From: JBAWAP01 sp049589355
Lineage (GTDB): Bacteria; Chloroflexota; Anaerolineae; VGOG01
NCBI GenBank assembly: GCA_049589355.1
Contig: JBAWAP010000133.1
Coordinates: forward strand, 1 to 42,633
Length of the DNA: 42,633 nucleotides
Reading direction: 5' to 3'
The notes below the pieces were generated by a model, which was not told where the DNA came from, made no database searches, and saw nothing but the letters and a program-made list of their open reading frames with translations. A program made the position numbers and the translations under genes. Shown here piece after piece: positions 8,718-16,900 of the stretch. The stretch's first letter is position 1; each line of letters starts with the position of its first letter.

Positions 8718-8840
8718 GTAACTGCTCAGCCCTGGCAGATTTGGACGCTTTTGGTGTCACCCTGAGCGAAGCGAAGGGTCTCGTTCTTCGCACCAAACGA
8801 GATTCTTCGCTTCGCTCAGAATGACAGGCTGAGCAGTTAC
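8718..8840. mobile_element. MITE-like element with IS66-type ends, copy 1
   Basis: The ends are perfect 12-bp inverted repeats, GTAACTGCTCAG and CTGAGCAGTTAC, which extend further inward. The element is flanked by a perfect 8-bp direct repeat CGTCAAAG (8710-8717 and 8841-8848). It has no coding capacity. Ends starting GTAA plus 8-bp target duplications are features of the IS66 family, so it is probably moved by an IS66 transposase elsewhere. The interior contains a further hairpin with CTGAGCGAAGCGAAG. The second copy is at 27254-27375. Confidence 0.75.
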
Positions 8841-8852
8841 CGTCAAAGTTCC

Positions 8853-10118
8853 TTATGACAGATACCCAAAGGGGTTGCGCTGGACACCGTTGTATCGAAT
8901 CTCGAAGTGGAGGTGGGATCCAGTTGTGTTGCCAGTTGTGCCCACTGATCCGATCCTTGTGCCTTTGCCGACGGATTGGCCGACTTCAACTAAGATAGTG
9001 CTGAGATGGGCGTAAAGGGTCTGGAAGCCGTTGCCGTGGTCAATAACCACGTATTTTCCATAGCCGTACTCACTCCAACCGGCTGTGACTACGTAGCCGG
9101 AATCCGCAGCGACGACAGAAGTTCCTGTGGGGGCGCCGATGTCAATAGCTTTATGCCTATCCCAGTATTTCTGGGTGATAACCCCACTGGTCGGCCAGAC
9201 GAAGCTGCCGGTGCCTCTGGTAGCTCCCTCAGGTATGGGACCGGAGTAGACGTGGACGACACGATCCTGGTAAGGCTTTTTGCCGCCGGGGACGATAAGC
9301 TTCTGTCCTAAGCCTAGATTGTAAGGACTCTCCAGGTTATTGTATTCACATTCTATGATGGCTGAAACCTCGGCCTTGTACTGCTGAGCTATGCTCTCCA
9401 GGGTGTTGCCCTTGACCACTGTATGATAGACCCCATCTATAGGCAGAATGGTTAGCACTTGGCCTATCTTCAGGAGGTCAGGGTGATCCTCCAGCCCGCC
9501 GCTGGCCCACATGATGGTATCGGCGTTGATGCCGAACTTCTCGGCGATGCCGTAAAGAGTGTCATCAGTCTGTACAGTGTAAGTGATGATCCCTTGTCGC
9601 GGCAGGTCACCAGGCTCTTCGGTGGGCACGATAGTAGGGGTGGGGGTGGAGGTAGGTGTAGGAGTGGGGCTAGGAGTGGGGCTAGGAGTAGGGCTGGGAG
9701 TGGGGATAGGAGTAGACGTAGGGGTAGGAGTGGGGGTTGGGGCGAAAATCGTGTGGGGCACAGGAGCTCGGACGATGGTATCTTCGTTCTGAGAACGGAG
9801 CCCTCCCCGGTCTGAGAGGCCAGCATACAAGCGGAACCCCAAGCTAGGAGCTGCTGTTGGGGTGGGCAGGGAACGTGGCGGGGCAGCCCTTGGGATATCC
9901 ACTTTGCTCACCAGAGTGGCCGAGACAGCCAGCAGGACGACGATCAAGTGGGAGATGAACCGGGAGGAGAAGGGCCCGGCGCTCGCCTTAGCTATCGAGG
10001 CTCGTATTTTTGTTTTGGGAACCCAGTCTTTTGCCCTTGACCAGAGGGTGGACCAACGTCCGATCAAGGGCCCATCCTTTACTTCCCCTGCTGGGGGGAA
10101 ATCGGCTGGGATTTCCAT
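8853..10118 (-). CDS. Membrane-anchored M23 metallopeptidase with two LysM domains
   Basis: 421 residues. A basic N-terminus and one membrane segment (about 55-72) are followed by a Thr/Pro/Ser-rich stalk (about 125-165), two LysM peptidoglycan-binding domains (about 178-226 and 232-277) and an M23 endopeptidase domain (about 305-416). The zinc ligands fit the family: H322 and D326 in HKAIDIG, and the HLH at 402-404. It probably cuts peptide cross-bridges in the wall, or regulates such cutting. The start ATG follows GAGAGG at a normal distance. The stalk is encoded by a T/P-type tandem repeat around 9640-9750. Its promoter lies at 10175-10202, divergent from the tRNA-Val promoter. Confidence 0.92.
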   Translation of the reverse strand: MEIPADFPPAGEVKDGPLIGRWSTLWSRAKDWVPKTKIRASIAKASAGPFSSRFISHLIVVLLAVSATLVSKVDIPRAAPPRSLPTPTAAPSLGFRLYAGLSDRGGLRSQNEDTIVRAPVPHTIFAPTPTPTPTSTPIPTPSPTPSPTPSPTPTPTSTPTPTIVPTEEPGDLPRQGIITYTVQTDDTLYGIAEKFGINADTIMWASGGLEDHPDLLKIGQVLTILPIDGVYHTVVKGNTLESIAQQYKAEVSAIIECEYNNLESPYNLGLGQKLIVPGGKKPYQDRVVHVYSGPIPEGATRGTGSFVWPTSGVITQKYWDRHKAIDIGAPTGTSVVAADSGYVVTAGWSEYGYGKYVVIDHGNGFQTLYAHLSTILVEVGQSVGKGTRIGSVGTTGNTTGSHLHFEIRYNGVQRNPFGYLS

Positions 10119-10174
10119 TCGCTCCTCTCTTTTACAACAGGTAAATCGTCGGACGAGTTGCGTTTTCGTCTAAG

Positions 10175-10202
10175 AGTATAACACAATAGCACGAATTGTC
10201 AA
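10175..10202 (-). promoter_or_regulatory. Sigma-70 promoter of the M23/LysM gene
   Basis: On the minus strand TTGACA (10202-10197) and TATACT (10180-10175) are separated by 16 bases, ~57 bases upstream of the start codon at 10118. Confidence 0.7.
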
Positions 10203-10252
10203 ATTAGCAATCAGCGCGAGCGTTGCATACTTGGGACAGGTGATAACGTGGT

Positions 10253-10281
10253 TTGACAACTCTAATCCTTCGCAGTATAAT
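10253..10281 (+). promoter_or_regulatory. Consensus sigma-70 promoter of tRNA-Val
   Basis: A perfect TTGACA (10253-10258) and a perfect TATAAT (10276-10281) are separated by 17 bases. The tRNA begins 10 bases downstream, as expected for a strong stable-RNA promoter. Confidence 0.85.
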
Positions 10282-10291
10282 GACAGTTGAG

Positions 10292-10365
10292 GGGCGAATA
10301 GCTCAGTTGGATAGAGCGCTTCCCTTACAAGGAAGAGGTCACAGGTTCAAGTCCTGTTTCGCCCA
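10292..10365 (+). tRNA. tRNA-Val (anticodon TAC)
   Basis: The cloverleaf is complete. The acceptor stem GGGCGAA pairs with TTCGCCC, the D-arm is GCTC/GAGC, and the anticodon stem CTTCC/GGAAG encloses the loop CTTACAA with anticodon TAC at 10326-10328. The T-arm ACAGG/CCTGT has the loop TTCAAGT. The discriminator is A, and the 3' CCA is not fully encoded. Confidence 0.95.
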
Positions 10366-10376
10366 CCTTGATAAGT

Positions 10377-10403
10377 AAGCCGCCCAGGTTTGTCGGGCGG
10401 CTT
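10377..10403 (+). terminator. Hairpin terminator after tRNA-Val
   Basis: AAGCCGCCC and GGGCGGCTT form a 9-bp stem around a 9-base loop, followed by CGTTCGT. The T-run is weak. It could also serve the convergent gcvPB transcript. Confidence 0.6.
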
Positions 10404-10488
10404 CGTTCGTATCTGCACAGAGGAATTTGGGAAGAGCCCTTTGTCTTTCAACATCGGGCTCTTTCGTAATCGCTGACCAACCGCAATT

Positions 10489-12024
10489 CTAACCAGGCTT
10501 CCACTGCAACTTCGGCTGCCTGGCCGCTCTAACCTCGTCCAGGCGAGTGACGGGGGCGTTGTGTGGTGCTTCGTGCAGGAGGTCGGGGTTCTCCTGTGCT
10601 TCCTCAGCGATTTTGAGCATGGCTTCAGCGAAGGCGTCCAGGGTCTCCTTACTCTCGGTCTCGGTGGGCTCGATCATCAGGGCCTCAGGCACGATGAGGG
10701 GGAAGTAGACGGTGGGTGGGTGAAAACCGTAGTCCATCAACCGCTTGGCGATATCCAACGTGTGGATGTCGGTAGCCTGCGGCAAGGGCCCCGCTAGCAC
10801 AAATTCGTGCATGCAGATGCGGTCGTAGGGCAGCGGGTAAACCTTCTTGAGCTTGGCCAGGAGGTAGTTGGCAGCCAACACGGCGTCTTCACTGACCTGC
10901 TTCAAGCCCGCGGCTCCCAGCATCCTGATGTAGGTGTAGGCCTTGATGAACACGCCAAAGTTGCCGTAGAAGGCTTTGACCCGGCCGATGGAGGCCTCCG
11001 GCATCTCCGGGTGATACAGTTGGAGGTTGGACGTTGGAGGTTGGACGTTGGAGGTTGGAGGTTGGACGTTGGAGGTTGGAGATTGGATATTGCTTGTTCC
11101 TGCTCCCTTGTTCCCTTGCTCCTTTGCTCCTTTGACAACGATTGGGCCGGGCAAGTATTTTGCCAGTCGCTCTGAAGCACCGACGGGCCCTGCCCCTGGC
11201 CCCCCACCACCATGAGGGGTAGAGAAGGTCTTATGTAGGTTGAACATCATCACGTCAATGCCCAACTCACCCGGCCTGGCAATGCCCATGATGCTGTTCA
11301 CATTGGCCCCATCGCCGAACATCAAGCCGCCACAATTGTGGACGATCTCTGAGACCTCCAAAACGTGCTCGTCGAAGAGGCCCAGAGTGTTGGGGTTAGT
11401 GAGCATCAGGCCCACCACTGTCTCGTCGCAGTGGGTTCTGAGTTCTCCCAGATCCACGTTGCCTCGCTCGTCGGATTTGATCTCCACCACCTGGTAGCCA
11501 CTCATGGCAGAGGTGGCAGGGTTGGTGCCGTGAGCCGAGTCGGGGATGAGCACCTTGGTGCGCTTGGTGTCACCTCGCTCCTCATGATAGGCTCGCATCA
11601 TCAGGACTCCAGCGAACTCCCCGTGAGCCCCTGCCGCTGGCTGCAGGCTCACCGCGGCGAAGCCACCAATCTCCTTCAGGTACTCCTGCAGCTCGTACAT
11701 GAGCTTTAAGTTGCCTTGGACGGTGCAGTGATCTTGATAGGGATGGGTGCGCGTGAACCCAGGGAGCTTCGCCGCCTCCTCGTTGACCTTGGGACTATAC
11801 TTCATGGTGCAGGAGCCAAGCGGGTAGAAGCCGATGTCCACGCCGTGGTTCAACTGGGAAAGGTGCACATAGTGGCGTATGAGGTCCACCTCGCTGACCT
11901 CGGGCAGAGGGAGGTCTTCTCGCAAGAGCTCTTCCGGCAGCTCAGCCTCAGGCACGTCAAGCTCCGGTAGGAACACTGCGGTTCGGCCTGGCGAGCTGAT
12001 CTCGAATATCAAAGGCTCGGTCAT
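10489..12024 (-). CDS. gcvPB: Glycine dehydrogenase (decarboxylating) subunit 2, P-protein beta chain
   Basis: 511 residues. It is the PLP-binding half of the two-subunit P-protein, which decarboxylates glycine and passes the aminomethyl group to lipoylated GcvH. The PLP lysine is K265 in NLHKTFSTPHGGGGPGAG, and the N-terminal GSCTMKYSPKVNE is typical. It overlaps the end of gcvPA by 4 bases (ATGA), so translation is coupled, and GGAGGAGGTGG precedes the start. Between residues ~299 and 336 a repetitive Ser-Asn-Gln-Pro stretch (PTSNVQPPTSN) is inserted in frame. It is encoded by a 7-bp-period array absent from normal P-proteins and lies outside the recognised active-site blocks. Confidence 0.94.
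   Translation of the reverse strand: MTEPLIFEISSPGRTAVFLPELDVPEAELPEELLREDLPLPEVSEVDLIRHYVHLSQLNHGVDIGFYPLGSCTMKYSPKVNEEAAKLPGFTRTHPYQDHCTVQGNLKLMYELQEYLKEIGGFAAVSLQPAAGAHGEFAGVLMMRAYHEERGDTKRTKVLIPDSAHGTNPATSAMSGYQVVEIKSDERGNVDLGELRTHCDETVVGLMLTNPNTLGLFDEHVLEVSEIVHNCGGLMFGDGANVNSIMGIARPGELGIDVMMFNLHKTFSTPHGGGGPGAGPVGASERLAKYLPGPIVVKGAKEQGNKGAGTSNIQSPTSNVQPPTSNVQPPTSNLQLYHPEMPEASIGRVKAFYGNFGVFIKAYTYIRMLGAAGLKQVSEDAVLAANYLLAKLKKVYPLPYDRICMHEFVLAGPLPQATDIHTLDIAKRLMDYGFHPPTVYFPLIVPEALMIEPTETESKETLDAFAEAMLKIAEEAQENPDLLHEAPHNAPVTRLDEVRAARQPKLQWKPG
11017..11130. repeat. 7-bp-period repeat array inside gcvPB
   Basis: Units TTGGAGG and TTGGACG repeat every seven bases for about 70 bases. They are followed by a second array of TTGCTCC-like units on the opposite sense. 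The array is read in frame as part of gcvPB. Confidence 0.9.
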
Positions 12025-13376
12025 GGTGCCACCTCCTCCAAAGCCTCCACCAGGCGATCTATCTCAGCCCTGGTGTTCATCTCCGTCACGCAAAAGAGTA
12101 TGCAATTCTCCATCTGGGGATAGTCGCAGGCTAAGTCATAGCCGCCAACAATGTTCCGCTCTAGGAGCGTTTCGTTGATCTCGCCAGGCGGCTTGGGGCA
12201 GCGGACGACGAACTCTTTGAAGAAGGGCTTATCCCCTACCAGATCGAAGCCGGGAATGGTAGCGATCTGCCTGGCAGCATAGTGAGCTTTGTGATAGCAA
12301 AGCTCGGCCACCTTGCGCAGCCCACTCTTTCCCATGGCCGCCAGATAAGCCCCGGCTGCAAGAGCACAGAGGGCCTGGTTGGTGCAGATATTGGAAGTGG
12401 CCCTCTCACGGCGGATGTGCTGCTCACGAGTCGCCAGGGTCAAGACGAAGCCCCGGCGCCCCTCGGTGTCCACCGTCTCGCCGCTCAGTCGCCCGGGCAT
12501 CTTGCGCATGTAATCCTCCCGACAGGCGAAGAGGCCTAGATAGGGCCCGCCGAAGTTAAGTGGGTTGCCCAGCGGCTGCCCCTCACCTACCACGATGTCG
12601 GCCCCATATTCGCCGGGGGGTGTGAACAGGCCCAGGGAGATGGGGTCGGCGTTAACGACCAGGAGCGCTCCCGCAGCGTGCACTGCCTCGGCCAACTGGT
12701 CCAGTTCACTGGCTTCCTCCAACTGGCCGAAGAAGTCTGGATTTTGGATGATCAGGCAGGCGGTATCATCGTCGAGTTGGATATTGGATATTGGATATTG
12801 GATATTGGATATTGGATCTTCGTCGCCTACCACCTTCAGGTCTGGGCCCGGCGTGTAGGTGCGCAGGGTGGCCCGGTACTCAGGGTGCACTGCGGGAGAG
12901 ACAATGATCTTTTTTCGCTTACCACGGGAGACGCCCACCGACATGAGGGCCGCTTCGGCTAAGCTGGTGGCCCCATCATAGTGGGAGGCATTGGCGACTT
13001 CCATGCCCGTGAGGGCGCAGACCATGCTCTGATACTCGAAGATAGACTGCAGCGTGCCCTGACTGATCTCAGGCTGGTAGGGAGTGTAGGCGGTGTAGAA
13101 CTCCGAGCGACCGACGATGTGGCCAACCACACTGGGCACGAAGTGGTTATAGGCCCCCGCGCCCAGGAAACAAGCGTAGCGGTCGAGGTCAGCGTTCTCC
13201 TCGCCGATAGCCCTCAGTTCGCGCAGGATCTCCACCTCCGATAGAGGGTCGGGAAGCTTTAGCTCAGGATAGCGCACGCTCTCTGGCACATCTAGGAAGA
13301 GATCGCCGATGGCCTCTACCCCGATCTCGGCCAGCATCGCCGCCCGGTCGGAGTCAGTGTGTGGGGTATAGGGCAT
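12021..13376 (-). CDS. gcvPA: Glycine dehydrogenase (decarboxylating) subunit 1, P-protein alpha chain
   Basis: 451 residues, the usual size for the non-PLP half of the split P-protein. It starts MPYTPHTDSDRAAMLAEIG and contains FLGAGAYNHFVPSVV, YTPYQPEISQGTLQ and the DGATSLAEA motif of this family. It works with GcvPB in the glycine cleavage complex in the cytoplasm. GAAGGAGG precedes the ATG, and the start overlaps the last base of gcvH. A short repeated stretch (SNIQYPISNIQ, residues ~188-200) is encoded by a GGATATT heptamer array inserted in frame. Confidence 0.95.
   Translation of the reverse strand: MPYTPHTDSDRAAMLAEIGVEAIGDLFLDVPESVRYPELKLPDPLSEVEILRELRAIGEENADLDRYACFLGAGAYNHFVPSVVGHIVGRSEFYTAYTPYQPEISQGTLQSIFEYQSMVCALTGMEVANASHYDGATSLAEAALMSVGVSRGKRKKIIVSPAVHPEYRATLRTYTPGPDLKVVGDEDPISNIQYPISNIQLDDDTACLIIQNPDFFGQLEEASELDQLAEAVHAAGALLVVNADPISLGLFTPPGEYGADIVVGEGQPLGNPLNFGGPYLGLFACREDYMRKMPGRLSGETVDTEGRRGFVLTLATREQHIRRERATSNICTNQALCALAAGAYLAAMGKSGLRKVAELCYHKAHYAARQIATIPGFDLVGDKPFFKEFVVRCPKPPGEINETLLERNIVGGYDLACDYPQMENCILFCVTEMNTRAEIDRLVEALEEVAP
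12776..12818. repeat. GGATATT heptamer array inside gcvPA
   Basis: About six nearly perfect copies of GGATATT occur in tandem. On the coding strand they read as the peptide repeat SNIQYPI. Confidence 0.92.
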
Positions 13377-13771
13377 CAGTGTCCTCCTTCTTCTTTGGCC
13401 ACGTGCTCCTGGTATGCCTCAGGGGTCATCAGGTCGTCTAGCTGTGAGGGGTCACTGGGGGTGAACTGGATGAACCAGCCACTGCCGAAGGGGTCTTCGT
13501 TGACCAGCTCAGGGGAATCAGATAGCTCCTCGTTGATCTCAGTGATCTCCCCGCCCATAGGCATGTAGCAGTCGGAAGCAGCTTTGACCGACTCCACAGC
13601 AGCGAAGACCTCGCCCTTGTCGAAAGCATCGCCTATCTCAGGCAGCTCAACATAGACGATATCGGAGAGCTGAGACTGAGCGTAGTCGGTGATGCCAGCC
13701 GTGGCCAGGTCGCCGACGATGCGTACCCATTCGTGGGTCTCGGTATAGCGACAATCCTTGTCGATTTTCAT
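13376..13771 (-). CDS. gcvH: Glycine cleavage system H protein
   Basis: 131 residues, the normal length. The lipoyl-attachment lysine is K63 in AAVESVKAASD. It shuttles the aminomethyl and dihydrolipoyl arm between the P, T and L proteins. It starts MKIDKDCRYTETHEWV with AAGGAGA seven bases upstream. It is the second gene of the glycine cleavage operon, 188 bases after the glyA-gcvT fusion and immediately followed by gcvPA. No lipoate ligase, canonical lipoyl synthase or L-protein gene lies in the window. Confidence 0.96.
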   Translation of the reverse strand: MKIDKDCRYTETHEWVRIVGDLATAGITDYAQSQLSDIVYVELPEIGDAFDKGEVFAAVESVKAASDCYMPMGGEITEINEELSDSPELVNEDPFGSGWFIQFTPSDPSQLDDLMTPEAYQEHVAKEEGGH

Positions 13772-13894
13772 CTTTGAATCTCCTTTCCTTTATTGGAATT
13801 CTGATATAGGGGTAGAAGGCCAATCGCATTGGCCGTTCTGAGCCATTGTGATCGTTTTGGCGCATAACACGGTTGGGCTGCTACCCATTATGAG

Positions 13895-13920
13895 GGGGGC
13901 AACCGCGAAGGGTTGCCCCC
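13895..13920. repeat. Short hairpin repeat between gcvH and the glyA-gcvT fusion
   Basis: GGGGGCAACC and GGTTGCCCCC pair perfectly around GCGAAG. It is related to the hairpins at 2866 and 32548. It could modulate read-through from glyA-gcvT into gcvH. Confidence 0.7.
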
Positions 13921-13959
13921 ACCCTGACGTATACGCTGAACTCCTTCCTTGCTAGGAAG

Positions 13960-16900
13960 CTATTCTTGAGGCGGCTTTTTCTTCCAAGCCTCTTCTTCCG
14001 AAGGGAAGCGAGTGAGGATTGTGGCCCCTTCCTGGAGGAGCATTTTGTCCCCCAAAGCCAGCTCTTCCACCGGCTTTGTCGGTGGGACTTTGTCGTGGGG
14101 AACGGGGATGATCCCTATCTGCGCTCCCTCCCGGTTGTATTTCTTGTCCACATAGGCCAGACCGATTTGCAATCCTTCAGTATCTAGAGCACAACTGGTG
14201 ACGCGGCCTATGTATTTGCCCCTCCTATCAACGACGAGGTCCCCCAGCTTAGCCATCCTCACCCCCTTCTCGTTCATCCGGAAGCGAATCAGCTCCATGG
14301 TCCTGGTGGCCTCTTTCTCCAGGAGGGCCTTCCTGCCGATGAAGTAGGGTTTGTGAAACTTCACGTAGGAACCAAAGCCCGCCTCAATGGGAGAGATGTC
14401 GTATGGCCCGGCCAGCTCGTGTCCGTGCAATGGCAAGCCTGCCTCGGTTCTAGTGGAGTCTCTCGCGGCCAGGCCCACTGGCCTTAGGCCATAATCCTTT
14501 CCCTTCTCCAAGAGCAGATTCCACATCTTAACCGCGTTATCGGGGTGCAGATAGAGCTCATAGGCGATGTCTTCCCCTGTGTAGCCGGTACGGGATACGA
14601 TGAGCTCTATGCCCGCCAGCTCCGTCTCGATGAACTCGGTTCTGCTGATTCTGGCTAGTTTTGTTCGTAGCCCTTTACTTCGGCTAGGCTCAGTACAGGT
14701 GTCGTCGGTCAGGCTCTGGAGTATGGCCAGGGAATTGGGGCCCTGGATAGCCAGGTCAACTCTCTGATCCTCCCCGGACGAGGGATCCTTCAGGTCCCTG
14801 ATGATGGCTTTCCCCTCGATCTCCAGGTCGGGATATTCACGATCTATCAGGTACTCTCCAGAGTTGACGGCGTTCAGCCAGGCCAGGTCCTTCTCGGCGT
14901 TGGAGGCGTTGACCACCAGCATGTAGCGGTCGGCTGCCCGACGATAGATGAACACGTCGTCAATTACGTTGCCGTCGGGGTCAAGGAGGTAGGCATACTG
15001 GGTCTGGCCGTCGCCTATCCAGCGTACGTAGTTAGAAGTGACCAAGTCCAGGAAGCTGGTGGCGTGTTCACCGGCCACCTCGACCGTGCCCATGTGAGAG
15101 ACGTCGAAGAGCCCGGCCGTTTCCCTCACGGCTTTGTGTTCCTCGCTGACACCAGTGTACCAGACAGGCATCTCCCATCCGGCAAAGGGTATGACCTTCT
15201 TAGTGAGCTTTAAATGCTCTTCGTAGAGGGGAGTTCGCTTGGGTTCACCTTCTTCCTCTTCCCATTGCCATTCCTCTTTCTTCACAGCAGGCCTGACGCT
15301 TTCCAGGCTCTTCTGTCCCACGAAGTAGGGCTTGGAAACGTGGAACAAGGAATAATGGCCTGCTTTGTAAAGCGAGAGGCCGGTTGGAGATTGGAGGTTG
15401 GAGATTGGAGGTTGGAGATTGGAGAGTAGAGATTGGATATTGGAGATTGGATATGTCCCATTTCCAACCTCCAACTTCCAACTTCCAACTTCCAATAAAT
15501 CCCTCACCACTACCGGCCCCTCGACCTTGCGGAAGATGTCGTCTTCGTCGAACAGGATGTACCCGTCGCCCAGGCCGCGGAACCAGGCCTTCACTCGCTC
15601 GGTGTTGGCGGGGTTGGTCATCACGATGTAGTGATCGCGGCCCCACTTGTCGGGCTCAAGGCGCAGGATGGAGATGCTATCAATGAGCTGCCCCTTGGCG
15701 TCCAGCAGGAAGGAACGCTGGCCCTCGCCAGGATGTAGCTTCGACACGTCGTTGGTGGATACCTGCTGTAGGAAGGGCATGGCCCTCTCGCCTATCACTT
15801 CCAAGAGCCCCATGTCGCTCAGGTCAATAAGTGCCGCTTTTACGTTTGACGTTTGACGTTTGACGTTTGACGTTTCACGTTTGACGTTTGACGTTTGACG
15901 CAGGAAATAGTAGTGGGGGTAGCCTATTCCCTGGGCCGGCATCTCGACCTCTGCTCCTCTGGCCAGCTCTTCCACTTCGAGCTTCACTTCTTCTAGGATG
16001 TCCAGGTCTATCTTACCCCTCCACAGCGGCCCGGTTAGTCCCGTGTAAGTGAAGGGCTTGATGTTGACGATGATGCGGTGGATGAGCTCCGCGATCTTAT
16101 CCATCTCCACTTCACCCATCCCGCGCTGGGTGAGCCAGGGCGTCCCCATGCGGATGCCGCTGGCCTCGCTGGCGTCGGTATCGCCGGGGATGGTGTTCTT
16201 GTTGACGACGATGCCCGCCAGGTCCAGGATGCGAGCCGCTATCTCGCCCTTGAGAGGGAAGCCGTCGGCGGACTTGAGGGGGTTGAGGTCAACCACCAGG
16301 AGGTGGGTGTTCGTCCCGCCGTAGGACAGCTTCAGGCCGCGCCTTTGAAGCCCTTCGGCCAGGGCTACACAGTTCTCCACGATTTTATATTGCAGGCGCT
16401 TGTACTCCTCGGTCTGAGCGATCTTGGCGGCAACTGCTATGGCCGCGAACTTGTGCACGTGCGGCCCGCCCTGCTCGCCGGGGAAGACGGCGTTGTCAAT
16501 CAGCTCGGCCAGGTCCTCATCGGTGGTCACGATCACCGCTCCGCGGGGGCCGAAGAAGGTTTTGTGGGTGGTGAAGGTGGTGATGTCGGCAATGCCTACG
16601 GGATTCGGATAGGCCCCCGCTATGGCCAATCCTGCCGTGTGAGCGATGTCGGCCATGAGCAGCCCCCCGACGGCGTCGGCTATCTCTTTGAATTTCTCCC
16701 AGTCGGGGGCCCAGGAGTAGGAAGTGTATCCGGCCACAATGATCCTGGGCCTGTGTTGGAGGGCCAGCTCCATGATCTCGTCGTAGTCCAGCTTCTCAGT
16801 GGCTCTACTGGCTGCGTAGGAGACGACGTTGTAACGGCGCCCGGAGATGTTGAAGGGGCTGCCGTGGGTGAGGTGGCCGCCCTGGGGGAGGGCCAGGCCC

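Noticed and set aside
9640..9750. GT-rich tandem repeat in the M23/LysM gene
   Set aside because: It simply encodes the Thr-Pro stalk common in exported proteins of this kind and is not part of the 7-bp family.
11017..15900. Regular arrays that at first sight suggest a CRISPR locus
   Set aside because: Units are seven bases, with no 25-40 base repeats, no unique spacers and no cas genes.
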